From Achatina immaculata (taxonomy: Eukaryota > Mollusca > Gastropoda > Stylommatophora > Achatinidae): 64,000 nt of DNA. The stretch lies in NCBI GenBank assembly GCA_009760885.1, contig CM019691.1, positions 32,674,814 to 32,738,813 on the forward strand, read 5' to 3'. Of this stretch, positions 10,470 to 22,484 are shown piece after piece (the stretch's first letter is position 1; every line of letters begins with the position of its first letter). The position numbers and the translations under genes are program-made. A model generated the notes under the pieces. The model was not told the origin of the DNA and did no database searches. It worked only from the letters and a program-made list of their open reading frames with translations.

Positions 10470-10785
10470 AGCTGTGATTATCTCCCCCTGAATATTACGA
10501 TCCAATTATAACTGCACGTGTAAGTGAACAATACTCACACACAACTACGAGCCAACTTTTATTTGTGTTCACCCAAGAACACGCGCACAGTGCCTTATAT
10601 AGTTTTGCACACTTTATATATGGTTTTCTCTTCCGGGGGACGTAAAAGATGGCGGGAGCTTTTTAACGCTCGCGCCGGCATATTTGCGTATGCGTCTTCT
10701 GCATCGTCACATATCGTAGAACGAGAGTTGGGCGTGAGGCCAACAACCTCATCCTGAGACCCATCTCAGATGGAATCTCGCAACA
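10470..10785 (-). repeat. Probable 5' LTR of the gypsy element
   Basis: Read on the minus strand it begins TGTTGCGAGATTCC at 10785, carries a TATATAAAG box near 10612-10620 and an AATAAAA signal near 10560, and leads into the gag region. The right-hand limit and the primer-binding site are not clear. No second LTR was found in the window for comparison. Confidence 0.5.
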
Positions 10786-10844
10786 GTTGTAACGATCATA
10801 AAGGACGCCAACTCTGCATGCCGTTGACAACGATTAAAAAATTC

Positions 10845-13790
10845 ATCGGCCCCAAATGCATAACAAAAATCGGATTTTGAAATGTAGGAACGATGGTCGC
10901 AACAATAAAAAAACTGCTCAGGTAATAAAAGAAATGGATAGATATCACCTGGATGTGTTGGGCATCAGTGAAATGTCATGGCCAGAAGCAGGGAAAAGAC
11001 CGGGGAAAAACTGTAAGTTAATAATACATTCCGGCAGAGACGATGGGAAATACCAAGAAGGAGTGGGTATAATTATGTCATCTGGGGCAGCAAAGAACCT
11101 TTCAGAATGGGAACCAGTGAACAATCGCATGATAACAGCACGATACAAAAGAAGGCACGGAAGAATGGGAATCATGCAATGCTATGCACCCAGGAACGAT
11201 GCAGATGAAAAATAACAAAAATAAATAAAAGGCGATTTATATTACAAACTACAACAACTCATCAACAAAGTACCTAAACACGACATCTCAATTGTCATGG
11301 GAGACTTCAACGCCAAGGTAGGAAAAGATAACACCGACGTCGAAAAAGTAATGGGGAAAGAAGGAGTTGATACAATAAATCAGAATGGAGAAAGATTAAT
11401 TGAAATATGTCTAACAGAGGACATGGTCATTGGAGGAACAATATTTCCACACAAAGAAATACATAAAACAACATGGATATCTCTAGATGATAGAACCAGA
11501 AACCAGATAGATCATTTTTGTATTAGAAAACAATTCAGAACATCTCTGATAGATGTAAGAACATATAGGGGCGCAGATGTCAACAGTGATCACAACCTGT
11601 GTATATGGAAGATAAGACTTAAACTGAAAAGTCAACACAAGAAAGTAGTACTCAGAAAGATAAACAGCCACAGCCTACAAGAAGAAAATACCAACAATAA
11701 TTTCAATCTGGAACTTACCAATCATTTTGCAGCACTCAGTGAGGTAAACGAGACAGATATAGATAATTTATGGAATTCATACAGCACAACCATAATCACG
11801 GCAGCAAAAGAAAGTGCTGGACTGCAATCAATAAGTAGAAAAGCATGGATATCAGATAACATATGGAAATACATATACGAAAGAAGAGCAGCCAAATTAT
11901 CCATGTTGAATGTAAAGACAGATCTTGGAAAAGTTTTGGCAAAAGCAACATACAAAGAACTACACAATAAAGTAAAAAGTTCAGCTAGAAGAGACAAAAG
12001 AGAATATTTGGACAATATGGCGAAAGAAGCAGAAAATGCAGCAAAAAGAGGAGACAGCAAAACTCTACATAACGTACATAAGAAGCTAACAGGTGCTATT
12101 ACCCCCAGAGAAAGACCAGTCTTAAGCAAAACAGGCAACCTATTAACATCAAGTAAAGACTAAAAGCAAAGATGGACCGAACGCTTCCAAGAAATACTTA
12201 ATCGACCACACCCAAATGAATTAATAAATCTTGAAACCAATTTACCAGTTCCACAACTAAATGTCAACCTAAATGAAGTTACACTGAAAGAAATTGAAAC
12301 AGCAGTGAATCTGATGGCTAACAACAAACTGCAGGTGAAAATGAAATAACAATCGAGCTGTTAACAGTGACTGCATGAGCCAACTACAGAGAATGTTTAA
12401 TAAAATCTGGAAAGAATAAAAGGTCCCTTCTAAATGGAAAAAAGGAATCATTGCTAAAATACATAAGAAAGGCAATCTCAGTGACTGCAATAACTGGAGG
12501 AGTGTAATCTTACTATTAGTTGTGTCAAAAGTATGTTGCAAAGTTATTCTGAATAGAATTCAAGATATAGTGGATGCTGCAATGAGAGAACAGGCATGAT
12601 TTCGAAAGGGGAGAAACTGTCTCGACTAGACCTTTACTCTAAGAATAATACTTCAAGAACATATTGAAAAGCAGAAACCATTAATACTGAACTTCATAGA
12701 CTTTAAAAAGGCATTTGATAGCATACAGAGAATCATTATGGAGGATTTTAAGAATATATGGAATACCATCTAAGATTGTCAACATCATTAGTGACCTCTA
12801 CAATGGGTATGTTTGTGCAGTCAATACAGACGAAGGAAAGAGTGAATTGTTCCAGAATGAAACAGGCGTGAAACAAGGATGTATATTATCTCCCTTGTTT
12901 TTTGGAATTGCCATAGACTTCATAATGAAAAAATGTTGCAAAGCTAAAATGGGCATTGATTGGGTACGTGAAACCCAACTGGAAGATCTTCATTTTGCAG
13001 ATGACATAACTCTTATCAGCGACAATATGATATCAATGAAAGTAAAAACAGATACCCTGTCTTCAATGGCTACTAAAATAGGACTTGAAATTAACAAGGA
13101 TAAAACAAAAATAATGAAGATTCTCATTAACGATGAAGGACAAATATACTTAGAAGGAACAATTGTTGAAGAAGTAAACCATTTTGGATATCTCGGCAGC
13201 TATATAGACCACAATGGTGACATTAGAAAAGAAGTTAGAATTAGAACTGCAAAAGCAGCATTGACCTTAAAAATCTTGAGAACATATGGAATTCAAAAGT
13301 TATAAGCACAAAAACCAAGTTAAGATTATTTAATTCAAATGTATTATCCACCCTCATTTATGCATGGGAAAGCTGGAAATCAACTAAAGAAATATACAAT
13401 AAATTACACTCTTTAAAATAAACGTCTCAGGAAAATACTTAGTATAAAGTGGAATGAATTTAAGAACAACACAGAGATAAGACAGACGAGCAAACAACAA
13501 CCTGTCTCATGTGTCATCAGAAAAAGAAGATGTACATATGTAGGCCATGTGATGAGAAGAAACAATCAGATAACACCAAAACAGGCTATAAAGTGAAGCA
13601 CAACAGGCCGAAGAAAAAGAGATCGACCACGTGAAACTCTAAGGAGGACATTGTTAACAGAAGCTAGTTTAGTGGGCATAACATCTCTTGATGAAGTTGA
13701 AAAACTCGCCGAAAACAGGAAAACTGGGCAAACAACTATGCGAACCCTATGTGATGTTTAACGGCACGGGAAGAATGTAATATATATATA
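10845..13790 (+). mobile_element. LINE-D, near-full-length copy
   Basis: The apurinic/apyrimidinic-type endonuclease starts near 10862 (frame 10856-11215, HLDVLGISEMSWPEAG, GVGIIMSSGAAKN). It continues at 11297-12163 with MGDFNAKVG and SDHNLCIW, the catalytic DFN and SDH boxes. The reverse transcriptase follows across frame breaks: NFIDFKKAFD near 12695, then 12715-13305 with GVKQGCILSP and FADDITLIS. The C-terminal tail ends near 13760 at GTGATGTTTAACGGCACGGGAAG, before an (AT)n tract. At least four frame lesions make it inactive. The same 3' end recurs as ten or so truncated fragments here. Confidence 0.88.
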
Positions 13791-13815
13791 TATATATACA
13801 TATATACACATATAT
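13776..13815. repeat. (AT)n microsatellite
   Basis: A TATA-rich tract lies exactly between the 3' end of LINE-D (+) and the 3' end of LINE-C (-). It may be the tail of one or both. Confidence 0.8.
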
Positions 13816-16800
13816 CATCATCAAGTGCCGTGCCGACTGGCGTTGGCTATTATGCTTCTCCAGAGTACCCGATCCTTCATGCAGGCCATCAGTTTAGTTG
13901 GTGATCTCCTCTCACACCATCCCGTCAGACTGTCCAGTATCATTTCTCTTGGTCTTCCTCTTGATCTTCTTCCTTCTATTTTTCCTGTTGTTATAATATT
14001 TTCTATGCCCCCTCTTCTCATTGCATGTCCTATGAAAGTACATTGTCTCTCTCTTATCTTTTTCACAAGGTTTTTTGTCTCTCCAGAACTTCTCATACAT
14101 TCTTCATTAGTTATTTTTGCTGTCCAGGGGATTCGCAACATTCTTCTAATAAACCACATTTCTGCTGCTTCCAATGATTTTTGTGCAGACTTGCCTATTG
14201 TCCATGATTCACTTCCATATAACAAGATAGGTTCAATATAGCATTTTAGGACTCGTTTTCTAACAATCATTGATAAAGATGTGTTAGCTAATATGTTTCT
14301 AATTGGCTTATTCTGTTCCTAATTTCTGTTCTGCATTTCCCATCTGAAGTTATTAGTGCTCTAAGGTATTTGAATTTCTGCACCTGCTTTAGAATAGTTC
14401 CGTGTAATTTAATACTGCATGTTGGTGGATTCTATTTCTTAGATATAACCATAGTCTCTGTCTTTTTGGTGTTCAAAGTACGGCCTTTCTGTTCACTTTC
14501 TTTGGCGACTTTATCCAAGAGATTTTGCAGGTCTTGCTGGTTCTCAGCTATCAGTACTGTGTCGTCAGCATACCGAAGGTTGTTAATATTGTATCCTCCA
14601 ATTTTTATGCCTGGTTCTGTGATGATTGTTCTTAGAATATTCTCGCTATAGAGAGAAAAAAGGTCTGGAGATAGTACACATCCTTGTCGCACCCCTTGTT
14701 TTATAGGTTGATATTTTCCAATTCTATTTTCAACTCGAACTGCTGCTTCTTGCTGCCAGTATAGATGTTTTACAATCCTCAGGTCTTTGCCGTCTATAGT
14801 GATGTCTTCAAGCATTTTAATAATTTCATTATGTTTCACCTTGTCAAATGCCTTGGTGTAATCAATGAAGCATAAGTAGAGATCTTTCTGTACTTCTAAA
14901 GCTCTTTCTGTTAGTGTTCGTAAAGCATAAATGGCATTGTGTGTTCCCTTTCCTTCAACAAATCCAAACTGTTCATCTGCTATTTCCATTTTTATCTTTT
15001 TCCTTGTTCTTCTCATAATTATTCTCAGAAGTAGCTTCGGTATGTGACATGAGAGGCTGATAGTCCGGTGGTCGTCACATTCCTTTGCAACTGGTTTCTT
15101 TGATAGTGCTATAAACGTGGATTTCATCAGGTCACTGGGAATATAACCACTGTTCTAAGTGTCATTCAGTAACTTGGTTATTATTTTTATTCCTGTCTCC
15201 TCTAGTGCCTCTATTTCTTCTATTGTTATATTATCAGGCCCAGTCACTTTTCCTTTCTTCATGTGTTTGATTTCATCTTCAAGTATTGGTGGTCCATCAC
15301 AGTTTTCAGTATCTGGTGTTAATTCTGGTCTTTCTCCTCCATATAGTTCACCGATATACTCTGTCCACCTGTCCACAATGTCTTCTTTTCCCATTAACAT
15401 TTTACCTTCTTTCGATTTCAGGCATCCTGTGGTATATTTTGTTTTCCTGCCTGTGAGTTCATTAATTCGTTTGTGCATGTTTTTGCTGTCTTTATTATGA
15501 GAATCCTCTTTCTGTCTGCACTGTTCATTTAACCACACTTCTTTTGCTTCTCTGCATTTGCGTCTTATTTCTTTATTTATCTTGCTATATTTTTCCTCGT
15601 TATTTTTACTTCTCCTCCTCTTGTCCATCAGTCCTAAGATGTCATCTGTCATCCATTTATTTTTAGAGGCTTCTTTTTTTTGGTGGTATTATCTCCTTAA
15701 CAGTTTGGTGGATAGAATCTCTTAACATTTCCCATTGTTCATCTATACTGTTTATCTTTGCTATTGCATTGTATCTATTTGTTATAATAACTTTGTATTG
15801 TTCTCGCAGTTCTTGGTCATTTTTAAGAAGTTCTGTATTCAGTTTGATGTTTCTCACTTTTCTGCCTGCTTTCTGTAGCTTTATTCTAATTTTTCCACAG
15901 AGTGGATCATGGTCACTATTGCAGTCAGCTCCTGGCATGGTTTTTGTTGTCAGTAATGCATTGCGGAATCGTTTGTTGATTAATATGTAGTCTATCTGGT
16001 TAAAAGTCTTTTTGTCTGGGCTGCACCACGTTGCCAGTCTTCGAGGATGTTGTTTAAACCAGGTGTTTCCTACAACCATGCTGTGTATTCTTGCCCATTC
16101 AATTAATTTATAACCTCTGTCATTCCTCTCCCCCAGTCCATAGTCACCAACGATGTCTGAAGTTTTTCCTTTACCAACTTTGGCATTAAAATCTCCCATG
16201 ACTATGGTAACTTCATGTGACTTTGTGTGTTTTAGTGCTGTCTCTATATCATTATAAAATAGCTGTACATCTTCTTCAGAACTTTCAGATGTTGGAGCGT
16301 ACACTTGTATAATATTTATGTTTATTGGTTGTCCTTTCAGTTGGGCTAGCAGGAACGGTCCGAGATGTTCAAATATCCTACAATTGTCCTTGCCGTTTGT
16401 TCATCAAATATAATTCCTACTCCTCGTTCATGTTTCTCACTTCCTGAATATATTATTGTATATTTATCAGAGTTTATCTTCCCTGCACCTGTCCATCTAA
16501 CTTCACTCATTCCTAATATGTTGATCTTCATCCTTTTCATTTCCATCTTTACATTTTCTAATTTTCCAGCCTGGAATAAAGTTCTAACATTCCATCTTGA
16601 TATTTTGAACTTGTTAGTTTTGCCACCAGTAGCTTGATGACGATCTGGCCTCACCTGTGGCTCATGAGCTGCCCTACCGGACGAGGCTGTTCCAGAGGAA
16701 CATCCATTAACGTCGTTCATGATGAATCGATTATTCTGTTCAAGCATAACTATTCTTGGGAACTACAACAGTGGTTTCCCGTTGCCTTCTGTCGGTTTGT

Positions 16801-17050
16801 GTACGGAATCTCCGCTAGCCTTTGGACTCCCTGTCCTACCCGCAAGGCAGCGGGAGCGAGAGGTTTTAAGGCGCCTCTGACCCCCCTGGTATTCCCTTCA
16901 CTGAGCACCTGAGGCACTTTATAGAAGTAGTAGAGCCACCTACTACCCCACATCGCTCTCTGAGTCTACCGCCAGTTGGTCCGCGCCTGCTTATTTGGAC
17001 AACTTCTTATTCACAGGGATCCTCCATATCTGGAGGACTTTCACCATCCG
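13806..17050 (-). mobile_element. LINE-C, near-full-length copy
   Basis: Minus-strand order: a 5' leader (about 16750-17050); endonuclease frames 16346-16747 (FKISRWNVRTLFQAGKL, NILGMSEVRWTGAGK) and 15663-16304 (YAPTSESSEEDV, VMGDFNAKVGKG, NSDHDPLCG); a linker at 15155-15652 with DNITIEEIEALEE; a reverse transcriptase at 14432-15127 ([43 protein letters not shown]); and a C-terminus at 13821-14270 (CYIEPILLYGSESW, FIRRMLRIPWTAK, GRRSRGRPREMI). Catalytic motifs are kept. Frame breaks separate the pieces, one of them a lone TAG at about 15155. It is a recent but inactive copy. Confidence 0.9.
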
Positions 17051-17074
17051 CCACCTGTGACGCGCTGGGTTCGG

Positions 17075-17335
17075 GATATATATATATAATCCTGTCATGC
17101 CTTAGAGGCACATGGAGATATGGTGTTAGTGCCCATATTTTCCTTGACCTGTCAGCACACTAGAGGTTGATATGGTCAGTATCACGCCTGGCCGCCTTTC
17201 CTTTCCCAACTCCAGAAGTTGGGTACCCATTTCTACAGCTGGGTGACCGGGGTGCCTCCGGCCGGATTCGAACCCCCGACCTTCGCCATGAGAGACCAGT
17301 GCATTAACCACTTCGCCACTCAGACACCCATATAT
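17075..17335 (-). mobile_element. SINE copy 2, different tRNA-like head
   Basis: On the minus strand the head carries GTCTGAGTGGCGAAGTGG and an intact B box GGTTCGAATCC. The body follows, with GGTCACCCAGC, ATGGGTACCC and GTGATACTGACCATATCAAC. The body is the one seen in SINE copy 1, but the head is another tRNA type. Confidence 0.85.
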
Positions 17336-17344
17336 ATATATATA

Positions 17345-17505
17345 TTCTCTCTGTCTCTCTCTCTGATCCTTAAGTGCCCAGGGCACATGGGGCTTCCGCA
17401 AGGGTTTTCCACAAATGCCTGTCCTTCGCCTTTTTTTTCTGCTCTTGCCCAGGTGAGCCCTCTGTTGTTCAACATCCTTTCTGTTGTTCTTCTCCATGTC
17501 TCCAT
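17345..17505 (-). mobile_element. LINE-B 3'-terminal fragment
   Basis: This is the last 150 or so bases of LINE-B (matching 39735-39890), with its (CT)n tract on this strand at about 17345-17365 next to a TA-rich run. It is extremely 5'-truncated and abuts LINE-D sequence from 17511. Confidence 0.75.
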
Positions 17506-17510
17506 ATTAT

Positions 17511-17920
17511 ACATACTTCACAGAGATTTATTGTGGAGTATTTTAAGACTATATGAAATACCATCTAGATTTGTCAACATCATTAAGGATCTCTACAACG
17601 GATATGTTTGTGTAGTCAACACAGAAGAAGAAATGAACGAGTGGTTTCAGATCGAAACAGGCGTGAAAAAAGGATATATATTATCTCCCTTGCTTTTTGA
17701 AATTGCCATTGACTTCATAATGAAAAAAAATGTTGCACAAGTAAAATGGGCATTGACTGGGTACATGGAACCCAACTAAAAGAGCTTGGTTTTTGCAGCT
17801 GACAATGTAAATTCGGTGCAAGAAAAAAAACAGATGCCCTGTCTTCAATGGGTAGTAAAATATCACTTGAAATTAACACCAAAAAAAGGAACTTGCCATT
17901 AATCAAGAGGGGAAAATATA
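17511..17920 (+). mobile_element. LINE-D reverse-transcriptase fragment, first half
   Basis: Encodes LWSILRLYEIPSRFVNIIKDLYNGY and TGVKKGYILSPLLFEIAIDF, matching 12730-13140 of the near-full-length LINE-D with several indels. It is cut at 17920 by a Tc1-type insertion and resumes at 18834. Confidence 0.8.
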
Positions 17921-17922
17921 TA

Positions 17923-18831
17923 CTGTTCCAAAAAAAAAAACCCCGCATAACTACTGATTTTAGCCATAACTTTGATATTCTATAGCTTTTTAAATTGAAT
18001 GAATAAAATTTTCTAATTTCACACAATAATATCTAGGGGTTTAAACACTCATTTGATAGTTTTTTCATCTGTGTGACGAGAATTTGTTAATCCCAGGGAT
18101 CCTCTAGTTAGTATGGCGTGTGGCCTCCGCTTGCATCGATCAGCGACTGGCATCTCCTGGGCTTAGATGCGATCAGATGTCTGATGTGCGCTTGTGGGAT
18201 GGCTGCCCACTCTTCCTGGAGTGCCTGGCACAGATTAGGACGATTGGTTGGAGAAACATTTCGGCGACAAACGCGTCTTTGTAGCTCATCCCATAGGTGC
18301 TCGATCGGATTCATGTCTGGAGACAGGGATGGCCAGGGAAGAGTGAGAATGTTGTTGGCAGTCAGGAACTGTGTGGTGAACCGTGCAGAATGGGGTCTGT
18401 TGAAATACAGACTTTTGCGCAGCCAAAAATGGAAGGACATGGGGTCGAAGAATTTCATTGACGTATCGTTGCGCAATCAAGCCTCCTTCAGTTGAAACTG
18501 ATCATTCCCCCATACCATTACACCTCCACCACCGTGCGGCGGAGCTTCATCAACACAATTTTGGTCAAAACGTTCATTTGGCCTACGGTAGACCCTTCTC
18601 CACATATTATGGCGGTGCAACAAAAATCAATTCGTCACTAAACTAGACACATCTCCATTGATTGTCAGTTGTCCAGGACCGATACTGGTTGGCAAAATTC
18701 ACGCTAAATCATGGACCTGATATCTTGGTGACAATTTTTGGCTTGGTTTGAGATACCCGGAAAAAATGTTTGTCATAACATATGAAGCTTATATAAGCTA
18801 TGCGTTTCTTTTTTTTTTTTTTTTTGGACAG
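17923..18831 (-). mobile_element. Tc1-like transposon with TA duplication, internally deleted
   Basis: The element is about 909 bp. Its inverted ends begin CTGTTCCAAAA (left) and CTGTCCAAAA (right, reversed), both followed by an A-rich run and GCATA. TA lies at 17921-17922 and 18832-18833. On the minus strand, 18108-18476 encodes a Tc1 transposase C-terminal half: NNILTLPWPSLSPDMNPIEHLWDEL, ALQEEWAAIPQAHIRHLI, and an end at DASGGHTPY. The D of the QQDNARPH block and the DNA-binding half are lost. It sits in LINE-D coding sequence, which continues on both sides. Confidence 0.9.
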
Positions 18832-18833
18832 TA

Positions 18834-19093
18834 TTTGTTGAAAGAACAGCTGTTGAAGAAGTAAACCAATTTGCATATTTCAGTAGCTACACAGACCAGG
18901 ATGGCGACACCAGAAAAGAAGTTAGAACTGCAAAAGCAGCATTGACCTTCAAGAATCTTGAGAACATATGGCACTCAAAAGTTATAAGCACAAAAACCAA
19001 GTTAAAATTATTCAATTCGAATGTATTATCCACCCTCATTTATGCACTGGAAAGGTGGAAAACAGCTACAGAAATAGACAACAAATTCCATCG
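18834..19093 (+). mobile_element. LINE-D fragment, second half
   Basis: Continues the LINE-D frame after the Tc1 insertion: AVEEVNQFAYF, RKEVRTAKAALTFKNLENIW and a LFNSNVLSTLIYA segment. The match stops near 19093. Confidence 0.8.
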
Positions 19094-19573
19094 TTTCTCC
19101 GCGTTCGCTAACTTTGTAAGTAGTGTATATATGTTCACCAGCAACTTCTTTACCCCATGAACAGCTGTTTTCGTCATCAGCCAACTTTCTGAACAAAATG
19201 TCGCTTGACATTTATTTAGTAAGCAAGTTTGTGATTGTCCGAGATAAATGTAGTTTTTGTTTCCCCCCATACTTTCTGCAGTATTAATATGCTTTAACTT
19301 TCACAAGTTTTAATCATCTTGAGATCATGCTTAGCACAATACACGGATGTAACAAAACAAGTAAAAAGATTTCTGCCAGTGTGGAGTTAAAATTACCCTT
19401 GCAGTCTTTTATATTCCTCAAAACCGTTCCTGTTAATCGATTATTAATTCTTAAATGGTTTTTCGATTTTTACTTTTACATCAAAGAAATCCACAGTATA
19501 TTTTAACTGACAAATAGACTCACTTCCCTTCTCTTCTGTCTTCTCCATATATCGATTATTTTCCCAACTATAG

Positions 19574-19720
19574 ATGCTGGAACTGAACCCCGAGCTACGG
19601 CCGACACCATTTGAGATTCAAGAGCACCAGTGGCTGGGGTCTGCGAAAGCTCGCATGCCTCGAATCTCTCTGGTCAGCGCTGGCTTGAAGAAAGGTTCTG
19701 CTGCAGAAAGCATGGTTTAA
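19574..19720 (+). CDS. DYRK-family protein kinase, terminal coding exon
   Basis: The acceptor (CCCAACTATAG, AG at 19572-19573) is followed by 48 codons and a TAA at 19718-19720. The first 21 residues, MLELNPELRPTPFEIQEHQW, are kinase subdomain XI: the conserved arginine of N-P-x-x-R-P-T and the closing H-x-W that ends CMGC kinase domains. It joins phase 0 to the exon at 1327-1506, where FKSLIKQ is the preceding helix. The tail after the kinase fold is short (RMPRISLVSAG to MV), unlike the long tails of DYRK1. An ATTAAA signal lies about 104 bp downstream. The ATG at its start is an internal codon, not the initiator. Confidence 0.72.
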   Translation: MLELNPELRPTPFEIQEHQWLGSAKARMPRISLVSAGLKKGSAAESMV

Positions 19721-19823
19721 CATTGACTTGGCGACTCCACACGTGTGTGTGTGTCCACCTTTGTAAGAGAAAACAGTGTTCAGTGTGAGGCACTGCCACA
19801 ACTGTGTATAAGTGCACGATTAT

Positions 19824-19829
19824 ATTAAA
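19824..19829 (+). terminator. Candidate polyadenylation signal of the kinase gene
   Basis: ATTAAA lies 104 bp after the kinase stop codon, immediately before a (GA)n tract. The cleavage site cannot be set from sequence. Confidence 0.4.
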
Positions 19830-19905
19830 GAGAGAGAGAGAGAGAGAAAGCGAGAGAGAGAGAGAGAGAGAGAAAGTGAGAGAGAGAGAGAGAGTGTGTG
19901 TATGT
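19830..19905. repeat. (GA)n/(GT)n microsatellite
   Basis: Imperfect GA tract of about 60 bp followed by a short GT run. Confidence 0.9.
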
Positions 19906-20309
19906 GTGAGTCTCGATTATATCACTTTGGATAGACATCGAATGTCATTATCATCATAACCACCAAAAATCAAGCTTTGTCGCGCTCACGTGTTTAAAAA
20001 AGGGAAGAAGAAAAGTTTTTAAAAAAACCAACTTTCCATCTGACATATTCTTCACTATTCTGCTTTAAATTTCTTCTTTGGGGCTCTGCTGGAAAAGTTT
20101 GTCTCTATGTTTCCCAGCCTTTCACACTTCATCGTGCAAAGTCCAGATTATTGATTGCCTTGATCGTCTGTATTTTTTAAAAATAGTTTTCTTTCACATT
20201 GTGTGTATGACCATCCTCTCCTATCTTTCAACGTCTGTTTCATATATCTCTGTGCCAGCTTTCCTTTCTATGTCTCTTGCTAAGTCTTCTCGTGTTGTTT
20301 GTATTTGGT
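19906..20309. other. Intergenic, nothing recognised
   Basis: AT-rich sequence downstream of the kinase gene, with no motif of note. Confidence 0.4.
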
Positions 20310-20560
20310 TGAATCTACGCGTGGAACTACAAGCAATAATTATAATCAATTCCCTGAGTGGTTTGCCTTCAGTTGAATATACACATGTGGAACTACAAGC
20401 AATAACTATAATCCACTCATTAAGTGGTTTTCCTTTAGTTGACTCCACACGTGGAGCTACAAGCAATAAATTTTTTCCAATCCCTGAACTGTTTGTCTTT
20501 AATTGAATCCACACATGGAACTACAAGCAATAATTATAATCCACTCTTAACTACAAACTC
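20310..20560. repeat. Minisatellite, ~65-bp unit, 3.5 copies
   Basis: Units begin near GTGGAACTACAAGCAATAAT and end with TTGAATCCAC-type sequence (starts near 20321, 20388, 20451 and 20514). Divergence between units is moderate. Confidence 0.8.
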
Positions 20561-21722
20561 TCACATGCACCATTTTTGCGTAATTATAAGTATCTGATTA
20601 TTTAGAAAATGCTACTTCCCTAAACTCAGTTATGCACGCCCCAAAACAGGGTTTATTTTGAAGAACTTATATATTCTGGGATCAGATGAAACATTTTCTA
20701 GTCATAGCTAAAGTGTGGCAAATGTGATCTAGGGAAAAATGGCGAGAAGATCTGTATCAGGGTAATTGACTTTAATAGATGCAACATAAAGGCTAACTTA
20801 ATAAAATGTCAGTTTAGATAATGAAATAAATCAATCTAAGACTCTAACATTCACAATGTGAGAAGAGAATGAACTATGAGAGCAAAATCTGCTTGACAAG
20901 ACGTTGAAGAGTTCCCATAAAAGCATGTGTGCCAGCTTTCACGACGGTGAAAAACAAAAATGTTTTATTTCTGGCTCGTGAAAAAAAAAATCAGGGCAAA
21001 AGCTTTTTGTTATTATTAATACTATTATTTTTCTTAACATTTTTCATATATATGACATCATTTTATCCATCCATTCTTTAAAAAGTATATTCTCTTTTTT
21101 TCTGAAGAGAATTATAAATCTGAAGATCAGTGGTTGCTGTAAGATCTAAATGCTGTGCTATGATTATTAACCTCTAAAACATGCCACCAATGCACCGAGA
21201 ACTCTAATCTGTGGAGATTCGACTTTTTAAAAAGACATCCTTAAAGATCTAAGAAGATTCTTGGTGTCATTATCAGCTTTTACCAACATATTGTGAATGT
21301 ACTCATACTACAATAGCGTTTAATTTCAAGTGCGTTTTGTTTTAAAATTTGTCATTTTTAGAATTGGGTTAACAATTTTATAAATCAACGATGGTTATAT
21401 TTCTTTATTTTTTTTTTAACTTAAAAGAAATCTGTGTTTTAAAAACTTTTTGTAGGTTTAAAACACCGTACTGATATCCGTGTCCATGTGCAGTACATGT
21501 AATGAGAGAAATAATACAATTTTCTTCAACAAACAATTTGAGGATGAACATTTACTAGAAATAACTTTAATTTACTCAACACTGTTCATTGGAGAAGCTA
21601 TTATGTATGGTACTTGTTTTGTTAAGCATTTACATTTGTCTCCAGAAATGAATTTGATTATCAATTACATTGTCCTAATACATTTTTTTCTGAATTGCGG
21701 TCCTACTTATATGCATTGTACA
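20561..21722. other. Intergenic, nothing recognised
   Basis: AT-rich sequence; no coding, RNA or transposon signal was recognised. Confidence 0.4.
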
Positions 21723-21878
21723 GTTTGATTTTTCATTTCTTACAATGTTTGATTTTTCATTTCTTACAATGTTTGATTTTTCATTTCTTACAATGTTTGA
21801 TTTTTCATTTCTTACAATGTTTGATTTTTCATTTCTCATTTCGTTTCTTACAATGTTTGATTTTTCATTTCTTACAAT
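21723..21878. repeat. Minisatellite, 24-bp unit, about six copies
   Basis: Exact or nearly exact repeats of a 24-bp unit containing TTTGATTTTTCATTTCTTAC. One unit carries a 12-base internal expansion near 21837. Short open frames across it are repeat artefacts. Confidence 0.95.
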
Positions 21879-22084
21879 TTTGCTTTCAACCTGTTTGTCT
21901 TGTGTGTGTTTTTGACATACAAAAGGGTGACGAAGCAATGGAAATGGCTAGACCTATGATGCAGAAATATTCTCCCAACATCATCAATCAGTTTATGTCC
22001 TTGAAATACTGAAAATCACCAGAATCCTAAGCTTCACTAGCAGATGCCGAAATAAATACAGGCTAAAAAAAGGTAAAAATTACT

Positions 22085-22325
22085 GTTTCAACGGCATGGC
22101 ATATTGAGATACGGTGTAAGGCTCGTATTTCCACTACCTTTGGCACATGAAAGTGTGATATGGTCAGTATCATAGCTGGCTGCATTTACCTTCCCAGATT
22201 TTTTTTTGGTACCCATTTTTAGAGGCTGGGTGGACCCCAGGAACTTTTTTGGTGTGTACTAGAAAAAAAAAAAATCCTCACTGCAGGGATTTGAACCTGG
22301 TACCATCAGATTAGTAGACCAAAAT
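22085..22325 (-). mobile_element. SINE copy 3
   Basis: On the minus strand the head ends with a clean B box, GGTTCAAATCC, preceded by GGTCTACTAATCTGATGGTACC, the same head type as copy 1. A T-rich run and the shared body follow, ending in the AATATGCCATGCCGTTGA-like end. Confidence 0.8.
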
Positions 22326-22484
22326 AAACACTGATAATGATAAATAATTTTATTATGTGAAAAAGTGACAACAGATATATGGTTGCTAGAGGTATATGAT
22401 TCAGTTCTACAAAAAGTTTTGTTAGTTTTTGTAAAACTGAACCATACATCTTTTTTTTTCTACCTTTATTACTAGATCTAGAAC

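Larger units (their letters stand above)
6560..10785 (-). mobile_element. Degenerate Ty3/gypsy LTR retrotransposon
   Basis: Minus-strand order is LTR-like leader, gag, zinc knuckle and protease, reverse transcriptase, RNase H, then unrecognised open sequence. This is the Ty3/gypsy order. Frames are broken repeatedly. No integrase HHCC or DDE motifs were found downstream of RNase H, and no 3' LTR was seen, so the copy looks truncated as well as mutated. It abuts the LINE-D copy that starts near 10845. Confidence 0.85.

Noticed and set aside
17265..17335. A tRNA gene with a good B box
   Set aside because: It is fused to the SINE body and does not close a convincing tRNA cloverleaf; treated as a SINE head.
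21723..21878. CRISPR-like array of 24-bp repeats
   Set aside because: The repeats are directly tandem with no unique spacers, in a eukaryotic context; it is a minisatellite.
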